Below, piece after piece: positions 34,791 to 44,628 of a stretch of DNA of 64,000 nucleotides. Origin of the DNA: Paenibacillus glycanilyticus NBRC 16618 (lineage in GTDB: Bacteria > Bacillota > Bacilli > Paenibacillales > Paenibacillaceae); assembly GCF_004000805.1 (NCBI RefSeq), contig NZ_BILY01000009.1, positions 1 through 64,000 on the forward strand. The letters are read 5' to 3'. Position numbers and translations under genes: made by a program. The notes under the pieces were generated by a model. The model was given only the letters and a program-made list of their open reading frames with translations, was not told the origin of the DNA and made no database searches. How positions within the stretch are numbered: position 1 is the stretch's first letter; the number at the start of each line of letters is the position of its first letter.

Positions 34791-35804
34791 TTGAAACAGC
34801 TGCTCAAGAGTATTGCCGGCGGTTCGCAACACTTGTTTAAAGAAATCAAAAGTGCCTTAATCCGCTTCATTACGCTGCTTTATCCGCTTCGACAGGGCGG
34901 AAAGCGTCTTCTCTATGCCGGGATTATTCTAGCTGTCGTATGGTACGGATTCATCTATTTGACAGAATCGCCTACGAATTCCTCTTCAGCGCTCATAATG
35001 GTGTGGGCGTCCGCGGTAATATTGGTATTTGCATTCTTTCCGAATATTATCGATAAAATCAAGAGATTCAAATTCAAAGACGTCGAGATCGAGTTAAACG
35101 TTTCTGTCAGCAAGTCCTATTATGAATATTTGATTAAATTCGATATGGCGAGTCAAATCACTGGATATAAAGAGGTTATGAAACACTCACTAGCCTAGTT
35201 GCTCAATCTCGCAGGGGCACTCATAAATCCATGCATCTTATCGTGAATAACATATTTCAATACCATTTCTGTTCGTTTACTTGCATTTTTTGATGAAGAG
35301 TGTTCCAGTTACCCTGGTATTCGTGAAAAGCGAGGGTAGAATACCTGCGGATGGCATCCTTGGCATAGTTTCCGGCGCGAAGTTCTATTCCAGGATCAAA
35401 GACAAATGGGAGCATTTCCAAATAAAAGGAAACAAAGACCAGGATGTAAACGATACGCACTTCTACGCGAATAATTATTTTGCACTTCTTCAAGGGGTAG
35501 GAGATATTTTCCTTACGAGAAAGATGCTAGAGGGCGAGTTTGGCAAAATCAACTCCTATTCCTTGATCAACGAAACGGAAGGTATTCTGGATTTAAACCA
35601 ACTACACCGTTCCTTTCATAGATAATGAAGATTTTATTGGCGTGATGAAGCAGGGAGCCCTTGCCGACGTCGTAGCCGCTAGCGAGTTAGCGGTCAACAT
35701 TACCATGAACATGCTTGCAGAATGGAAAAAAACCAGACCTAGACGCCATCGACATACGCATACACAAAGATTATATAGTAGGAATTACCCCCTATTTTGA
35801 CTAG
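34791..35804 (+). pseudogene. Frameshifted membrane-protein gene, family unknown
   Basis: A TTG start at 34791 after GAGGGAGG opens a 135-residue frame with two hydrophobic segments (LLYAGIILAVVWYGFIYL; ALIMVWASAVILVFAFF) and a soluble start (VEIELNVSVSKSYYEYL). Protein-like sequence then continues in other frames: LTSLVAQSRRGTHKSMHLIV after 35186, VTLVFVKSEGRIPADGILGI in the frame of 35281-35625, VPFIDNEDFIGVMKQGALAD from about 35603, and LDAIDIRIHKDYIVGITPYF to TAG at 35804. Homopolymer runs (six T near 35287, seven A near 35726) sit near two of the junctions. It reads as one gene of about 330 codons broken by up to four shifts. The first 135 residues could alternatively be a complete small protein. 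Confidence 0.55.
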
Positions 35805-35996
35805 ATATCAAGCAAAAACAAACCTGAAAATAGGCATTTAAGCATATTGGTAAAAATATACAATTAGCAGAATAATAGAGGTGAGCCTACTACTACTGTT
35901 CTCGTATAGCTGCTTTATGCTTTACGCAGCTTCGAGATATTACCTTGTATCGTTAGATACATTATGTATTGTTACAAAGATAGGAGGTTGAACACA

Positions 35997-38900
35997 TTGT
36001 CGAAGCCGGAAAGTACAACTGCTCCCAGCAAGGAAGACGCAATATTGAAAGCTCCAACCATCTCACTACCAAAGGGAGGAGGTGCGATCCGCGGAATGGG
36101 CGAAAAGTTCGCCGCAAATCCCGTCACAGGCACAGGATCTATGAGTGTCCCAATCGCTACGAGCCCAGGGAGATCCGGATTTGGTCCACAGCTTTCTTTG
36201 TCATATGATTCAGGCGCAGGCAATGGGGTTTTCGGGTTGGGATGGAATCTTTCTTTGCCCGCGATCACGCGTAAAACGGATAAAGGTTTGCCTCGCTATC
36301 TGGATGCTCAAGATTCAGATGTCTTTATCCTCTCAGGCGCCGAAGATCTGGTACCCGTGTCCACGCAGGATGCGTCGGGAAACTGGATTCCCGAGGAACT
36401 ACCGCCACGGACTGTAAATGGTACAGAATATGATATTCGCCGGTATCGTCCTCGCATTGAAGGTTTGTTTGCCCGCATCGAACTTTGGACGAACGTCTCC
36501 GATCCCAAAGAAATCTTTTGGCGTTCCATCTCGAAAGACAACATCACTACCTGGTACGGAAAAAGCGAAGATTCGAGAATCGCCTATCCAGAGCATCCAG
36601 AGCGCATCTTCAGCTGGCTGGTCTGCCTGAGCCACGACGATAAGGGCAATGTAATCAATTACCAGTACAAAGCTGAGAATGCGGAAAAAGTTGACTTCTC
36701 GAAAGCTCACGAAGTGAACCGCGGGGATGGAGATGACAAACGGCGTACCGTCAATAAGTACCTCAAGCGTATTTTGTACGGTAATCATAAGCCTTATCTA
36801 CCTGAACTAATGGAAAACGAGCCATGGCCGGAACCGCCTGGGGATTGGTATTTCGAAGCCGTATTCGATTATGGTGAACATGATGAGGCTAAACCTACTC
36901 CTGAGGAGACTGGCGAATGGAATCTTCGGAACGACCCGTTTTCTTCGTACCGTTCCACATTTGAAATTCGTACATATCGATTGTGCCAGCGTGTGTTAAT
37001 GTTCCATCATATCCCAGACGACGATCCACATGAGCCGAACGCACAGAAAGGGTACGACGGCCTTATTCGTTCAACAGATTTCACCTATGAGTATGAGAAA
37101 GACGCTGCAAATTCACGTACTCCCATTTATTCCAAGCTAGTCGAAGTGATCCAGCGCAGCTATAACCTTACAGATGACGGAAACTATTTCACCGCGCAGA
37201 TGCCTCCATTGGAGTTCTTTTACAAAGATGCTGACATTCAGTCCGAACTGAAAGAACTGCACGGCGAGAGCCTAGACAATATGCCGATTGGCATTGACGG
37301 CGCCAACTATCAGTGGATCGATCTCGACGGTGACGGACTGTCTGGTTTGTTGGCCGAGTATGGGAGTGCATGGTACTTCAAACGAAATCTGAGTCCGATC
37401 ACCTTGGTGGATGGACCGATCGAGGCGAAGTTCGGTCTGACAGAACTTGTATCATTCAAGCCTGCGGTAGCATTGGCTGATCGATTCCAATTTCTCGATC
37501 TGGCAGGCGACGGTCGTCCGGATGTCGTACAATTTGCCGGTCCGACTCCGGGATTTTATGAAAGAACCATGGACGGTCACTGGAATCCGTTCATACCGTT
37601 CGCCTCTCTGCCCAACGTGAATTGGGACGATCCTAATCTCAAGTTCATCGACATCGACGGCGACGGTCACGCCGATATCCTAATCAGCGAACATGACGCG
37701 TTTGTGTGGTACCCTTCGCTCGGTGAAAACGGCTTTGATGAAGCGCAGCGGGTCAGCAAATCATGGGACGAAGAGAAGGGACCGCATATCGTTTTTGCCG
37801 ATGGGGAACAGTCGATCTATCTCTCGGATATGTCAGGCGATGGACTCAGCGATATCGTCCGTATTCGCAACAGCGAAATATGCTATTGGCCGAATCTAGG
37901 GTATGGCCGCTTTGGCGCGAAAGTCACAATGGATTACGATTCGGAGGATATCGAATTAATGCTCGACCACGCCGATCAATTTGATCCCCGCCGCATTCGG
38001 CTTGCCGACATAGACGGTACGGGCACGACGGATTTGATCTATCTTCATCGCGAAGGTGTGCGCCTGTATTTTAACCAATCCGGCAATAGCTGGAGCGTTC
38101 CGACCCTAATCCCAAGCTTCCCTGTGCCCGATAACATCGCCTCGGTGCAAACCTTGGATCTTCTCGGCAACGGCACGGCCTGTTTGGTTTGGTCATCTCC
38201 GTTGCCCGGGGAAGCTCACTGCCCGCTTCGATATGTTGACCTGATGGGCGGACGGAAGCCGCACCTGTTGGAGACGACAATCAATAACCTGGGCGCAGAG
38301 ACGCAGGTTAAGTATGCGCCATCGACCAAGTTTTACCTACAGGATAAACGAGATGGTAAGCCATGGATCACGAAGCTGCCTTTCCCGGTGCACGTCGTCG
38401 AGCGTGTCGAAACCTTCGACCATATCAGCCGCAACCGTTTCGTCACCCGCTACGCCTACCACCATGGCTACTTCGACGGTGAGGAGCGCGAGTTCCGTGG
38501 ATTCGGCTTGGTGGAGCAGTGGGACACGGAACAGTTCGCAGCCCTTGCAGACGGGGAGACGCCGGCGGCCAACATCGACGGTGTCTCGCATGTGCCGCCG
38601 GTGCTGACCAGAACCTGGTTCCACACCGGGATCTATTGCGGGGCTGACCGAGTCTCCAACTACTTCGCCGGATTGCTGAATCACTCGGACCGAGGTGAGT
38701 ATTACCGCGAGCCAGCCTGGCTTGACAACGACGAAGAGGCCAAAAAGCGCCTGCTGCCAGACACGATTCTTCCATTGGGACTGCGCACTGAGGAGGAGCG
38801 TGAAGCGGTGCGGTCCCTCAAGGGCATGATGCTGCGCCAGGAGGTCTATGCGCTCGACGGCCTCGATGCGGACACCGACTACCCCCATGGCCACCCCTAC

Positions 38901-41900
38901 ACCGTGGCCGAGCAGAACTTCACCATCCGCCAAGTGCAGCCGCGTGGCTCGAATCGCCATGCCGTCTTCTTCACCCACGCGCGCGAGGCGATTAACTACC
39001 ACTACGAGCGCAACTCAGCCGATCCACGCGTGCAGCACGCGATGACGCTGCAGGTGGACACTTTTGGCAATGTGCTTCGGTCACTGGCCATAGGTTATGG
39101 GCGGCGCCAATCGCCGCTAATCGACGAGTGGGACCGCGCAAGGCAGACCAGCACCTTGCTCAGCTACACCGAAAATGCGGTTACCCATCCGATCGGCGCG
39201 ACGGGTGACCCCGAACTCGCGAAACACACCGATGACTATCGTGCACCTCTACCGGCTGAGGCGCTCACTTATGAACTCTGCGGCTTCACACCGCCCGACG
39301 ATCCCGGTCGCTTCACCTTCGATGAGTGGGAGAAAGATGGATTCCAACGGCTGACCGCCTTGCAGGAGATTCAGTACGAAGACACAGCACCGGTCGGCAA
39401 GCAACGCAAACGCCTGATAGAGCGCCTGCGCACGCTCTACCGACCTGATGACTGCGGGACCAGCAAGGGCGATACAGGTGCGCTGCTCACACTAAAGGCG
39501 CTTGAGCCGCTCGCCCTTCCCGGCGAAAGCTACAAGCTCGCCTTCACACCAGGGCTGATAGATCAGGTGTTCAAGCGCCCGCGCCAAGCGCAACCCGACG
39601 AATCTCTGCTGCCGCCCGCGGCCCGGGCAACGATCCTCGGCGGCAAGGCCGGCAACCAGGGTGGTTACGTCGACCTGGACGGCGATGGCCACTGGTGGAT
39701 CCCTTCGGGCCGGTCGTTCTGTCACCCGGACGATGTGGCAGCCCCTGTTGAATTGGCCGAAGCGCGCGGTCATTTCTTTCAACCACGCCGCTACCGCGAT
39801 CCTTTCGGACACAACGCCGTGGTTGCCTTCGACGCCCACGACTTGTTAATGGTCGAAACCCGAGACGCGCTTGGCAACCGCGTAACGGTGGACACCAACG
39901 ACTACCGCGTGCTGCAGCCGCGCCTAGTCAGCGATCCCAACCGCAACCAGACCGAAGTGGCCTTCGACACGCTGGGCATGGTGGTCGGCACCGCCGTGAT
40001 GGGTAAGCCCACGGACGACAATCCGCGCCAGGGCGACCGGATCGATGCCTTGTTCTCTCCCGAGCCGCTGCAGGCACTGCTCGATGCCTTCGTCGACAAT
40101 CCGGTTGAAGCATCACCCGATCCGAACGCCAGCGTAGCAACTCAGGCCGCGCACGAGTTGCTCGCCAACGCGACGACGCGCGTCGTCTATGACTTGACGC
40201 GCTACATGCGCTTGGGCGAGCCACCATTCGCGGCCACAATCGCGCGCGAAACCCATGTCAGCGATCTGGGCCAGGGGGCCAAGAGCAAGCTGCAGATCAG
40301 CTTTAGCTACTCCGATGGCTTCGGCCGCGAAATCCAGAAGAAGATCCAGGCCGAACCCGGCCCCGGCCCGTTCGACGTCAACGACCCCGCTTCGCCCGTC
40401 GTTAACCTGCGCTGGGTCAGCAGCGGCTGGACCATCTTCAACAACAAGGGCAAGCCGGTCCGCCGGTACGAGCCCTTCTTCAGCAAGCGGCAACGGCCAG
40501 ATGGCAACTTCTACAGCGATCACCGCTTCGAGTTCGGCGTGCAGGTCGGCGCCAGCCCGGTGATGTTCTACGACCCAGCCGAGCGGGTCGTCGCAACGCT
40601 GCATCCCAACCACACCTGGGAGAAGGTGGTCTTCGATCCGTGGCAGCAAACGACCTATGACGTCAACGACACGGTGCTTCTGCCGGTGCGTGCCGACAAC
40701 CCACTACGCGATGCTGACATCGCCGGCTACTTCGGCCGACTGCCGGATGCCGAGTACCTGCCTACTTGGCACGAGCTGAGAACCCTGCCTGCCCATGCAG
40801 CAGCCTTTGCAAACCGCTACCCGGCCGCCGAGAATCGCAAGAACGAAACCAAGGCCGCTGAGCGCGCCGCCAGCCACGCCGACACACCTGCTACCGCCCA
40901 TTTCGACGCCTTGGGTCGACCTTTCCTGATCGTGGCGCGCAACCGGGTGATCTGCGAAGGCCACTTGCTCCACAACAACCCCGACGAGGAATTCCGAACC
41001 CGCGTCGAGCTGGACATCGAAGGCAACCAGCGCAAGGTGTTCGACGAACGCAAGCTGCCCGACCCGGCCAACCTGCCCTTGGGGGCACTGGAGCAGCGCG
41101 TCGTCATGCAGTACGCCTACGACATGCTTGGCAATCGCGTCCACCAGCTCAGCATGGAAGCCGGCGCGCGTTGGATGCTCAACGACGTTGCCGGAAAGCC
41201 TATCCGCGCCTGGGACAGCCGAGGCCATAACTTCACCACGGGCTACGACGCGCTGCGTCGCCCGATCGAGCAGTACGTGCGCGGCACCTTCAGCGACCCT
41301 GAACCGCTGAGACCGAGCTCAGACCCGCGCACGCTGAATCCGCCGAACGAGGCTGGTCTGCTGGTTGATAGCATCGAATACGGCGAACCGCCGCCAGGGG
41401 CCACGCCGGCCCAGGAAGCAGAAGCGCAGCGCCTCAACCTGCGCACCCGCGTCTATCAACATTCCGATTCGGCTGGCGTCGCCACCAATGCAAGACTCGA
41501 CGCCGCCGGCAAGCCGAGCGAGGCCTACGACTTCAAAGGCAATCTGCTGTGCAGTACGCGCCAAGTGGTCAGCGACTACAAAGCCATTCCGGACTGGTCT
41601 CGGAATCCCCGGCCGAATCTCGATGCCGAAACTTTCGAAGGCTGTACCCGGTACGACGCGCTCAATCGCCCGATCCAGTCCGTCGCGCCGCGGAGCAGTC
41701 TGGGGCGTGGTAAGTTCAATGTCATCCAGCCGATGTTCAACGAGGCAAATCTGCTAGAGGGGGTGAATATCTGGCTGGAACGCGCGGCGCAGCCTGACAA
41801 ACTGCTCGATCCGGCCGTGGAGGCGCCGTCGTCGATCGGCGTCGCCAACATCGACTACGACGCCAAAGGCCAACGCCTATGCATCGATTACCTAAACGGA

Positions 41901-44165
41901 GCCAGCACCTTCTACAGATACGACCCACACACCTTCCGCCTAACCCAATTGCTGACCAGGCGCAAACTAGCGGACTTCCCCGGCGACGACCCGCTGGCCG
42001 GTAACCCCGCCTGGCCCGGCAAGCAGGTGCAGAACCTGCACTACACCTACGACCCCGCTGGCAACATCACCCACATCCACGACGACGCGCAGCAGGCCAT
42101 CTACTTCAAGAACCAGCGCGTCGAGCCGAGCAACGACTACACGTACGACGCGCTCTATCGTCTGATCCAAGCCACCGGGCGCGAGCACCTCGGCCAAGGC
42201 GGCACGCCGATCTCGCACACTTATAAGGATGCCGGGCGCGTCGGCATCCTCAGTGCTAATCCAGCCGGCGGCTTCGCGCCTAACGACCGGAATGCGATGG
42301 GCCGCTATACCGAACGCTATGTATATGACGCGGTCGGCAACTTCCTGCAGATGCAGCACGCGCGAGACAACGCCGCCATGGCGGACTGGGCGCGCGCCTA
42401 TACCTACGGCGAAGCCAGCCTGATCGACCCCGTCAAGCAGAGCAACCGGCTGAGCCGTACCACCGTCGGCAACGCCGCGTCGGAACGCTACAGCCACGAC
42501 GTCCACGGCAACATGCTGGGCATGCCGCAACTGCAGACGATGCAGTGGGACTACCGGGACCAGTTGCAGATGACACAGCGACAGAAGGTCAATGACAAGG
42601 ACGCGGACGGCGTCGAGCGCCACGGCGAGCGCACCTGGTACGTCTATGACGCCTCAGGGCAGCGCGTGCGCAAGGTGACGGAGCTGGCCAACAACGGCGG
42701 CATCAAGGACGAGCGCATCTACCTCGGTGGGTTCGAAGTGTTTCGCAGCTACCAAGGAGTGGCCCCCGCGCGCACTCTGAAACTGGAGCGCGTGACGCTG
42801 CACGTGATGGACGATAAGCAACGTATCGTGCTGGTGGAAATGCGCACGCTGGGCGATGAGCAGGACGTGCCGCAGCGACTGATCCGCTACCAGTTCGGCA
42901 ACCATCTCGGATCAAGCAGCCTGGAGCTGGACGAGCAGGCGCAGATCATTTCCTACGAGGAATACGCACCTTACGGCAGTTCGACCTATCAGGCGGTACG
43001 CAGCATGACGGAGACGGCGAAGCGGTATCGGTATACGGGGAAGGAGCGGGATGAGGAGAGTGGATTGTACTACCACGGGGCGAGGTATTATGCGGCGTGG
43101 TTAGGACGTTGGAATGCACCGGATCCCCTGGGTGTCACCGATGGCGTCGACTCCTACGCATATGCGCACTGTGCGCCTATCACCTACGTAGATCCGAATG
43201 GAAAGCAAAACAAGGAACCGCCCGGCGGAGAATTATCGATGGACTTCGAAGGAGAAAGTGTGACCTTCAAAACGATTCAGCGATCTCCCTGGAAGAAGGC
43301 TTGGGCAGCTGGGAAGGATGCGACCATGTCCGAGCCGGTGACCATCGACATTGACGAACCACTCGCCGTAGGCGAGAAGGGAATTTCCATTGAGGAGAAG
43401 TTCCGTCGTGCAACTGATGTCGAAAATCGAACATTCAGGTTGTCGACTGAGAATCGGATCACCAAATGGACACGCACCGAGGTGGGTGCCCAGGAAGTTC
43501 GCGGCCCTATCTCACTGGCGGACGACCCCTCGGCATTGTTCACGCGCCGGTTCGGCGACATCAAGGAAATGCGGGAGGTATTTGCTGAAGCAACGAAGAG
43601 ATTCGCCGGAAGTCCTTTGGAGCCCGTAGCACTCAAGAACGCAATCAATGGCGAGGTGCGTAACATGATCAAGGCTGGCACCACGCAGGCTGCTCGTGAA
43701 GTCAGAGCAGCACTAGAAAAGCTCAATTGGAATCCCAACACCTTGACTCCTAATGTAGATACGGCAACGACTGCTGCCAGGTCAAATACCGAGCCGACGG
43801 ACGTTGCAGCCAAACCGGACACCACTAAAGTAGTCGCGGAGACGGAGGGCCGAGCACCTACCGTGCCCGAAGCAAAGCCCAAGGCAGCACTGGAGAGCCG
43901 GATGCCAAGCGGCATGAAGGTTCTAAGTGCCGCCGGCGATGCGCTGTTGCTCGGTCAAATGGCAACCGCCGAAACCCCAGAGGAGACGCATGCCGTACTG
44001 GTGGATGCTGTCTTCACGCCTGTCGAACTCTCACTTAAGTATTCGCCGCAAGCGCTATTACTGAAGCATGCTTTCGGCATTGATCCGCTAAAACTTCCGT
44101 TGCCGACATTACCTTGGTCGGAGAGAGCCAAGTTCGAGGACGCAGCCCGTCGTCATGGGCGATAG
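35997..44165 (+). CDS. Tc toxin TcB-TcC fusion (SpvB / beta-propeller / RHS cocoon / C-terminal effector)
   Basis: A 2722-residue natural fusion of the TcB and TcC components of an ABC toxin. The N-terminus is SpvB-like (LPKGGGAIRGMGEKFAANPVTG; FGPQLSLSYDSGAGNGVFG). FG-GAP-like propeller blades follow (DLDGDGLSGLL, DIDGDGHADIL, DMSGDGLSDIV, about 440-700), then TcB middle domains and RHS/YD repeats. The TcC core end RYYAAWLGRWNAPDPLG (about 2360-2376) carries Asp residues matching the self-cleaving aspartyl site. An effector-like tail (about 2405-2722) is unrecognised. TTG 35997 follows AGGAGGT; the ATG at 35964 has no site. Base composition jumps at about 38.4 kb: 25 G+C of 60 in 36961-37020 versus 40 of 60 in 40321-40380 by hand count. 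Confidence 0.92.
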   Translation: MSKPESTTAPSKEDAILKAPTISLPKGGGAIRGMGEKFAANPVTGTGSMSVPIATSPGRSGFGPQLSLSYDSGAGNGVFGLGWNLSLPAITRKTDKGLPRYLDAQDSDVFILSGAEDLVPVSTQDASGNWIPEELPPRTVNGTEYDIRRYRPRIEGLFARIELWTNVSDPKEIFWRSISKDNITTWYGKSEDSRIAYPEHPERIFSWLVCLSHDDKGNVINYQYKAENAEKVDFSKAHEVNRGDGDDKRRTVNKYLKRILYGNHKPYLPELMENEPWPEPPGDWYFEAVFDYGEHDEAKPTPEETGEWNLRNDPFSSYRSTFEIRTYRLCQRVLMFHHIPDDDPHEPNAQKGYDGLIRSTDFTYEYEKDAANSRTPIYSKLVEVIQRSYNLTDDGNYFTAQMPPLEFFYKDADIQSELKELHGESLDNMPIGIDGANYQWIDLDGDGLSGLLAEYGSAWYFKRNLSPITLVDGPIEAKFGLTELVSFKPAVALADRFQFLDLAGDGRPDVVQFAGPTPGFYERTMDGHWNPFIPFASLPNVNWDDPNLKFIDIDGDGHADILISEHDAFVWYPSLGENGFDEAQRVSKSWDEEKGPHIVFADGEQSIYLSDMSGDGLSDIVRIRNSEICYWPNLGYGRFGAKVTMDYDSEDIELMLDHADQFDPRRIRLADIDGTGTTDLIYLHREGVRLYFNQSGNSWSVPTLIPSFPVPDNIASVQTLDLLGNGTACLVWSSPLPGEAHCPLRYVDLMGGRKPHLLETTINNLGAETQVKYAPSTKFYLQDKRDGKPWITKLPFPVHVVERVETFDHISRNRFVTRYAYHHGYFDGEEREFRGFGLVEQWDTEQFAALADGETPAANIDGVSHVPPVLTRTWFHTGIYCGADRVSNYFAGLLNHSDRGEYYREPAWLDNDEEAKKRLLPDTILPLGLRTEEEREAVRSLKGMMLRQEVYALDGLDADTDYPHGHPYTVAEQNFTIRQVQPRGSNRHAVFFTHAREAINYHYERNSADPRVQHAMTLQVDTFGNVLRSLAIGYGRRQSPLIDEWDRARQTSTLLSYTENAVTHPIGATGDPELAKHTDDYRAPLPAEALTYELCGFTPPDDPGRFTFDEWEKDGFQRLTALQEIQYEDTAPVGKQRKRLIERLRTLYRPDDCGTSKGDTGALLTLKALEPLALPGESYKLAFTPGLIDQVFKRPRQAQPDESLLPPAARATILGGKAGNQGGYVDLDGDGHWWIPSGRSFCHPDDVAAPVELAEARGHFFQPRRYRDPFGHNAVVAFDAHDLLMVETRDALGNRVTVDTNDYRVLQPRLVSDPNRNQTEVAFDTLGMVVGTAVMGKPTDDNPRQGDRIDALFSPEPLQALLDAFVDNPVEASPDPNASVATQAAHELLANATTRVVYDLTRYMRLGEPPFAATIARETHVSDLGQGAKSKLQISFSYSDGFGREIQKKIQAEPGPGPFDVNDPASPVVNLRWVSSGWTIFNNKGKPVRRYEPFFSKRQRPDGNFYSDHRFEFGVQVGASPVMFYDPAERVVATLHPNHTWEKVVFDPWQQTTYDVNDTVLLPVRADNPLRDADIAGYFGRLPDAEYLPTWHELRTLPAHAAAFANRYPAAENRKNETKAAERAASHADTPATAHFDALGRPFLIVARNRVICEGHLLHNNPDEEFRTRVELDIEGNQRKVFDERKLPDPANLPLGALEQRVVMQYAYDMLGNRVHQLSMEAGARWMLNDVAGKPIRAWDSRGHNFTTGYDALRRPIEQYVRGTFSDPEPLRPSSDPRTLNPPNEAGLLVDSIEYGEPPPGATPAQEAEAQRLNLRTRVYQHSDSAGVATNARLDAAGKPSEAYDFKGNLLCSTRQVVSDYKAIPDWSRNPRPNLDAETFEGCTRYDALNRPIQSVAPRSSLGRGKFNVIQPMFNEANLLEGVNIWLERAAQPDKLLDPAVEAPSSIGVANIDYDAKGQRLCIDYLNGASTFYRYDPHTFRLTQLLTRRKLADFPGDDPLAGNPAWPGKQVQNLHYTYDPAGNITHIHDDAQQAIYFKNQRVEPSNDYTYDALYRLIQATGREHLGQGGTPISHTYKDAGRVGILSANPAGGFAPNDRNAMGRYTERYVYDAVGNFLQMQHARDNAAMADWARAYTYGEASLIDPVKQSNRLSRTTVGNAASERYSHDVHGNMLGMPQLQTMQWDYRDQLQMTQRQKVNDKDADGVERHGERTWYVYDASGQRVRKVTELANNGGIKDERIYLGGFEVFRSYQGVAPARTLKLERVTLHVMDDKQRIVLVEMRTLGDEQDVPQRLIRYQFGNHLGSSSLELDEQAQIISYEEYAPYGSSTYQAVRSMTETAKRYRYTGKERDEESGLYYHGARYYAAWLGRWNAPDPLGVTDGVDSYAYAHCAPITYVDPNGKQNKEPPGGELSMDFEGESVTFKTIQRSPWKKAWAAGKDATMSEPVTIDIDEPLAVGEKGISIEEKFRRATDVENRTFRLSTENRITKWTRTEVGAQEVRGPISLADDPSALFTRRFGDIKEMREVFAEATKRFAGSPLEPVALKNAINGEVRNMIKAGTTQAAREVRAALEKLNWNPNTLTPNVDTATTAARSNTEPTDVAAKPDTTKVVAETEGRAPTVPEAKPKAALESRMPSGMKVLSAAGDALLLGQMATAETPEETHAVLVDAVFTPVELSLKYSPQALLLKHAFGIDPLKLPLPTLPWSERAKFEDAARRHGR
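43206..44165 (+). other. C-terminal hypervariable effector region of the TcC half
   Basis: About 320 residues follow the RHS core end (YVDPNGK). They start with a charged, beta-rich segment (SVTFKTIQRSPWKKAW; TFRLSTENRITKWTRTEVG), then a helical segment (FGDIKEMREVFAEATKRFAGS; AREVRAALEKLNW), a Thr/Ala/Pro-rich linker (about 43740-43880) and a hydrophobic tail (LSAAGDALLLGQMATAE). In Tc toxins this part is cut off, kept unfolded in the cocoon and delivered into the target cell. I recognise no ADP-ribosyltransferase, deaminase or nuclease motif. No immunity-like gene follows. Confidence 0.6.
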
Positions 44166-44202
44166 TTAGTCACCTGAGAAGCGTAGGTCATTGCGAGTGT
44201 AC

Positions 44203-44227
44203 GTTGGGGTGACGAAGGAACCCCAAC
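44203..44227. repeat. REP-like hairpin
   Basis: GTTGGGGT (44203-44210) pairs exactly with ACCCCAAC (44220-44227) around the loop GACGAAGGA. This closely resembles the GTTGGGG-GA-loop-CCCAAC REP elements scattered through proteobacterial genomes. It lies 38 bp after the toxin-gene stop. Confidence 0.55.
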
Positions 44228-44322
44228 ACGCACCTGGGCACGGAAGTGGCGAAAAAAGTTTAGCTCGCAGGATCAACTCAGCCTAAATCGGTTTGAACGA
44301 GGTTAGGTGCGACTAACGAAGG

Positions 44323-44556
44323 GAAGGACTAACGTTTCGGTATCGACGCGCGGACGTGGCGGGCAGGACGTATCTCTTCGCCGTCAACCTCGCCATCCGC
44401 AATCGGCGACAGTTTTCACTGTCGAACTGCAGCACCTACATGTTCAAGTCGGTAAGGGGCTACTTGGACAAACTGATCGCGTTTTTCATTACTTCCAATA
44501 CGTATTATCGGGTGGAGAGTATCGCTATGACGACTTTACCGCTGAGTAAGATGTAA
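44323..44556 (+). pseudogene. Decayed fragment of a REP-associated tyrosine transposase (RAYT)
   Basis: The frame encodes FRYRRADVAGRTYLFAVNLA (from about 44335), the characteristic N-terminus of RAYT/Y1 transposases (compare the RRY..GGTWFFTVNL start of the Escherichia coli protein). Beyond about 44410 the family pattern fades and no HUH or catalytic Tyr is visible, so only a broken N-terminal piece remains. No clear start codon is present. RAYTs mobilise REP sequences and are typical of Proteobacteria, and a REP-like hairpin lies 100 bp upstream. The remaining bases of the 44166-44628 gap show only the ribosome site of the next gene. Confidence 0.55.
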
Positions 44557-44628
44557 GAAAAGTAACTATTCCAGGATGGTGTACCTAGTCGATTAGCTCA
44601 AATGTAAAGTATCAAAAGGAGGCCCTCC

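Noticed and set aside
38337..42623. Several long minus-strand frames inside the RHS half of the toxin gene
   Set aside because: They follow from high third-position GC in the plus-strand gene and encode low-complexity, Arg/Ala-rich sequence. They are useful only as a sign of the composition change.
36000..44165. Interpretation as an interbacterial RHS polymorphic toxin
   Set aside because: SpvB and TcB propeller domains plus adjacent TcA genes make a Tc toxin; there is no PAAR/VgrG or LXG delivery domain and no immunity gene.
44307..44549. 80-codon frame behind the toxin gene as an immunity protein
   Set aside because: Overlaps the RAYT-like frame, has no ribosome site, and its sequence is Arg/Gln-rich shadow material.
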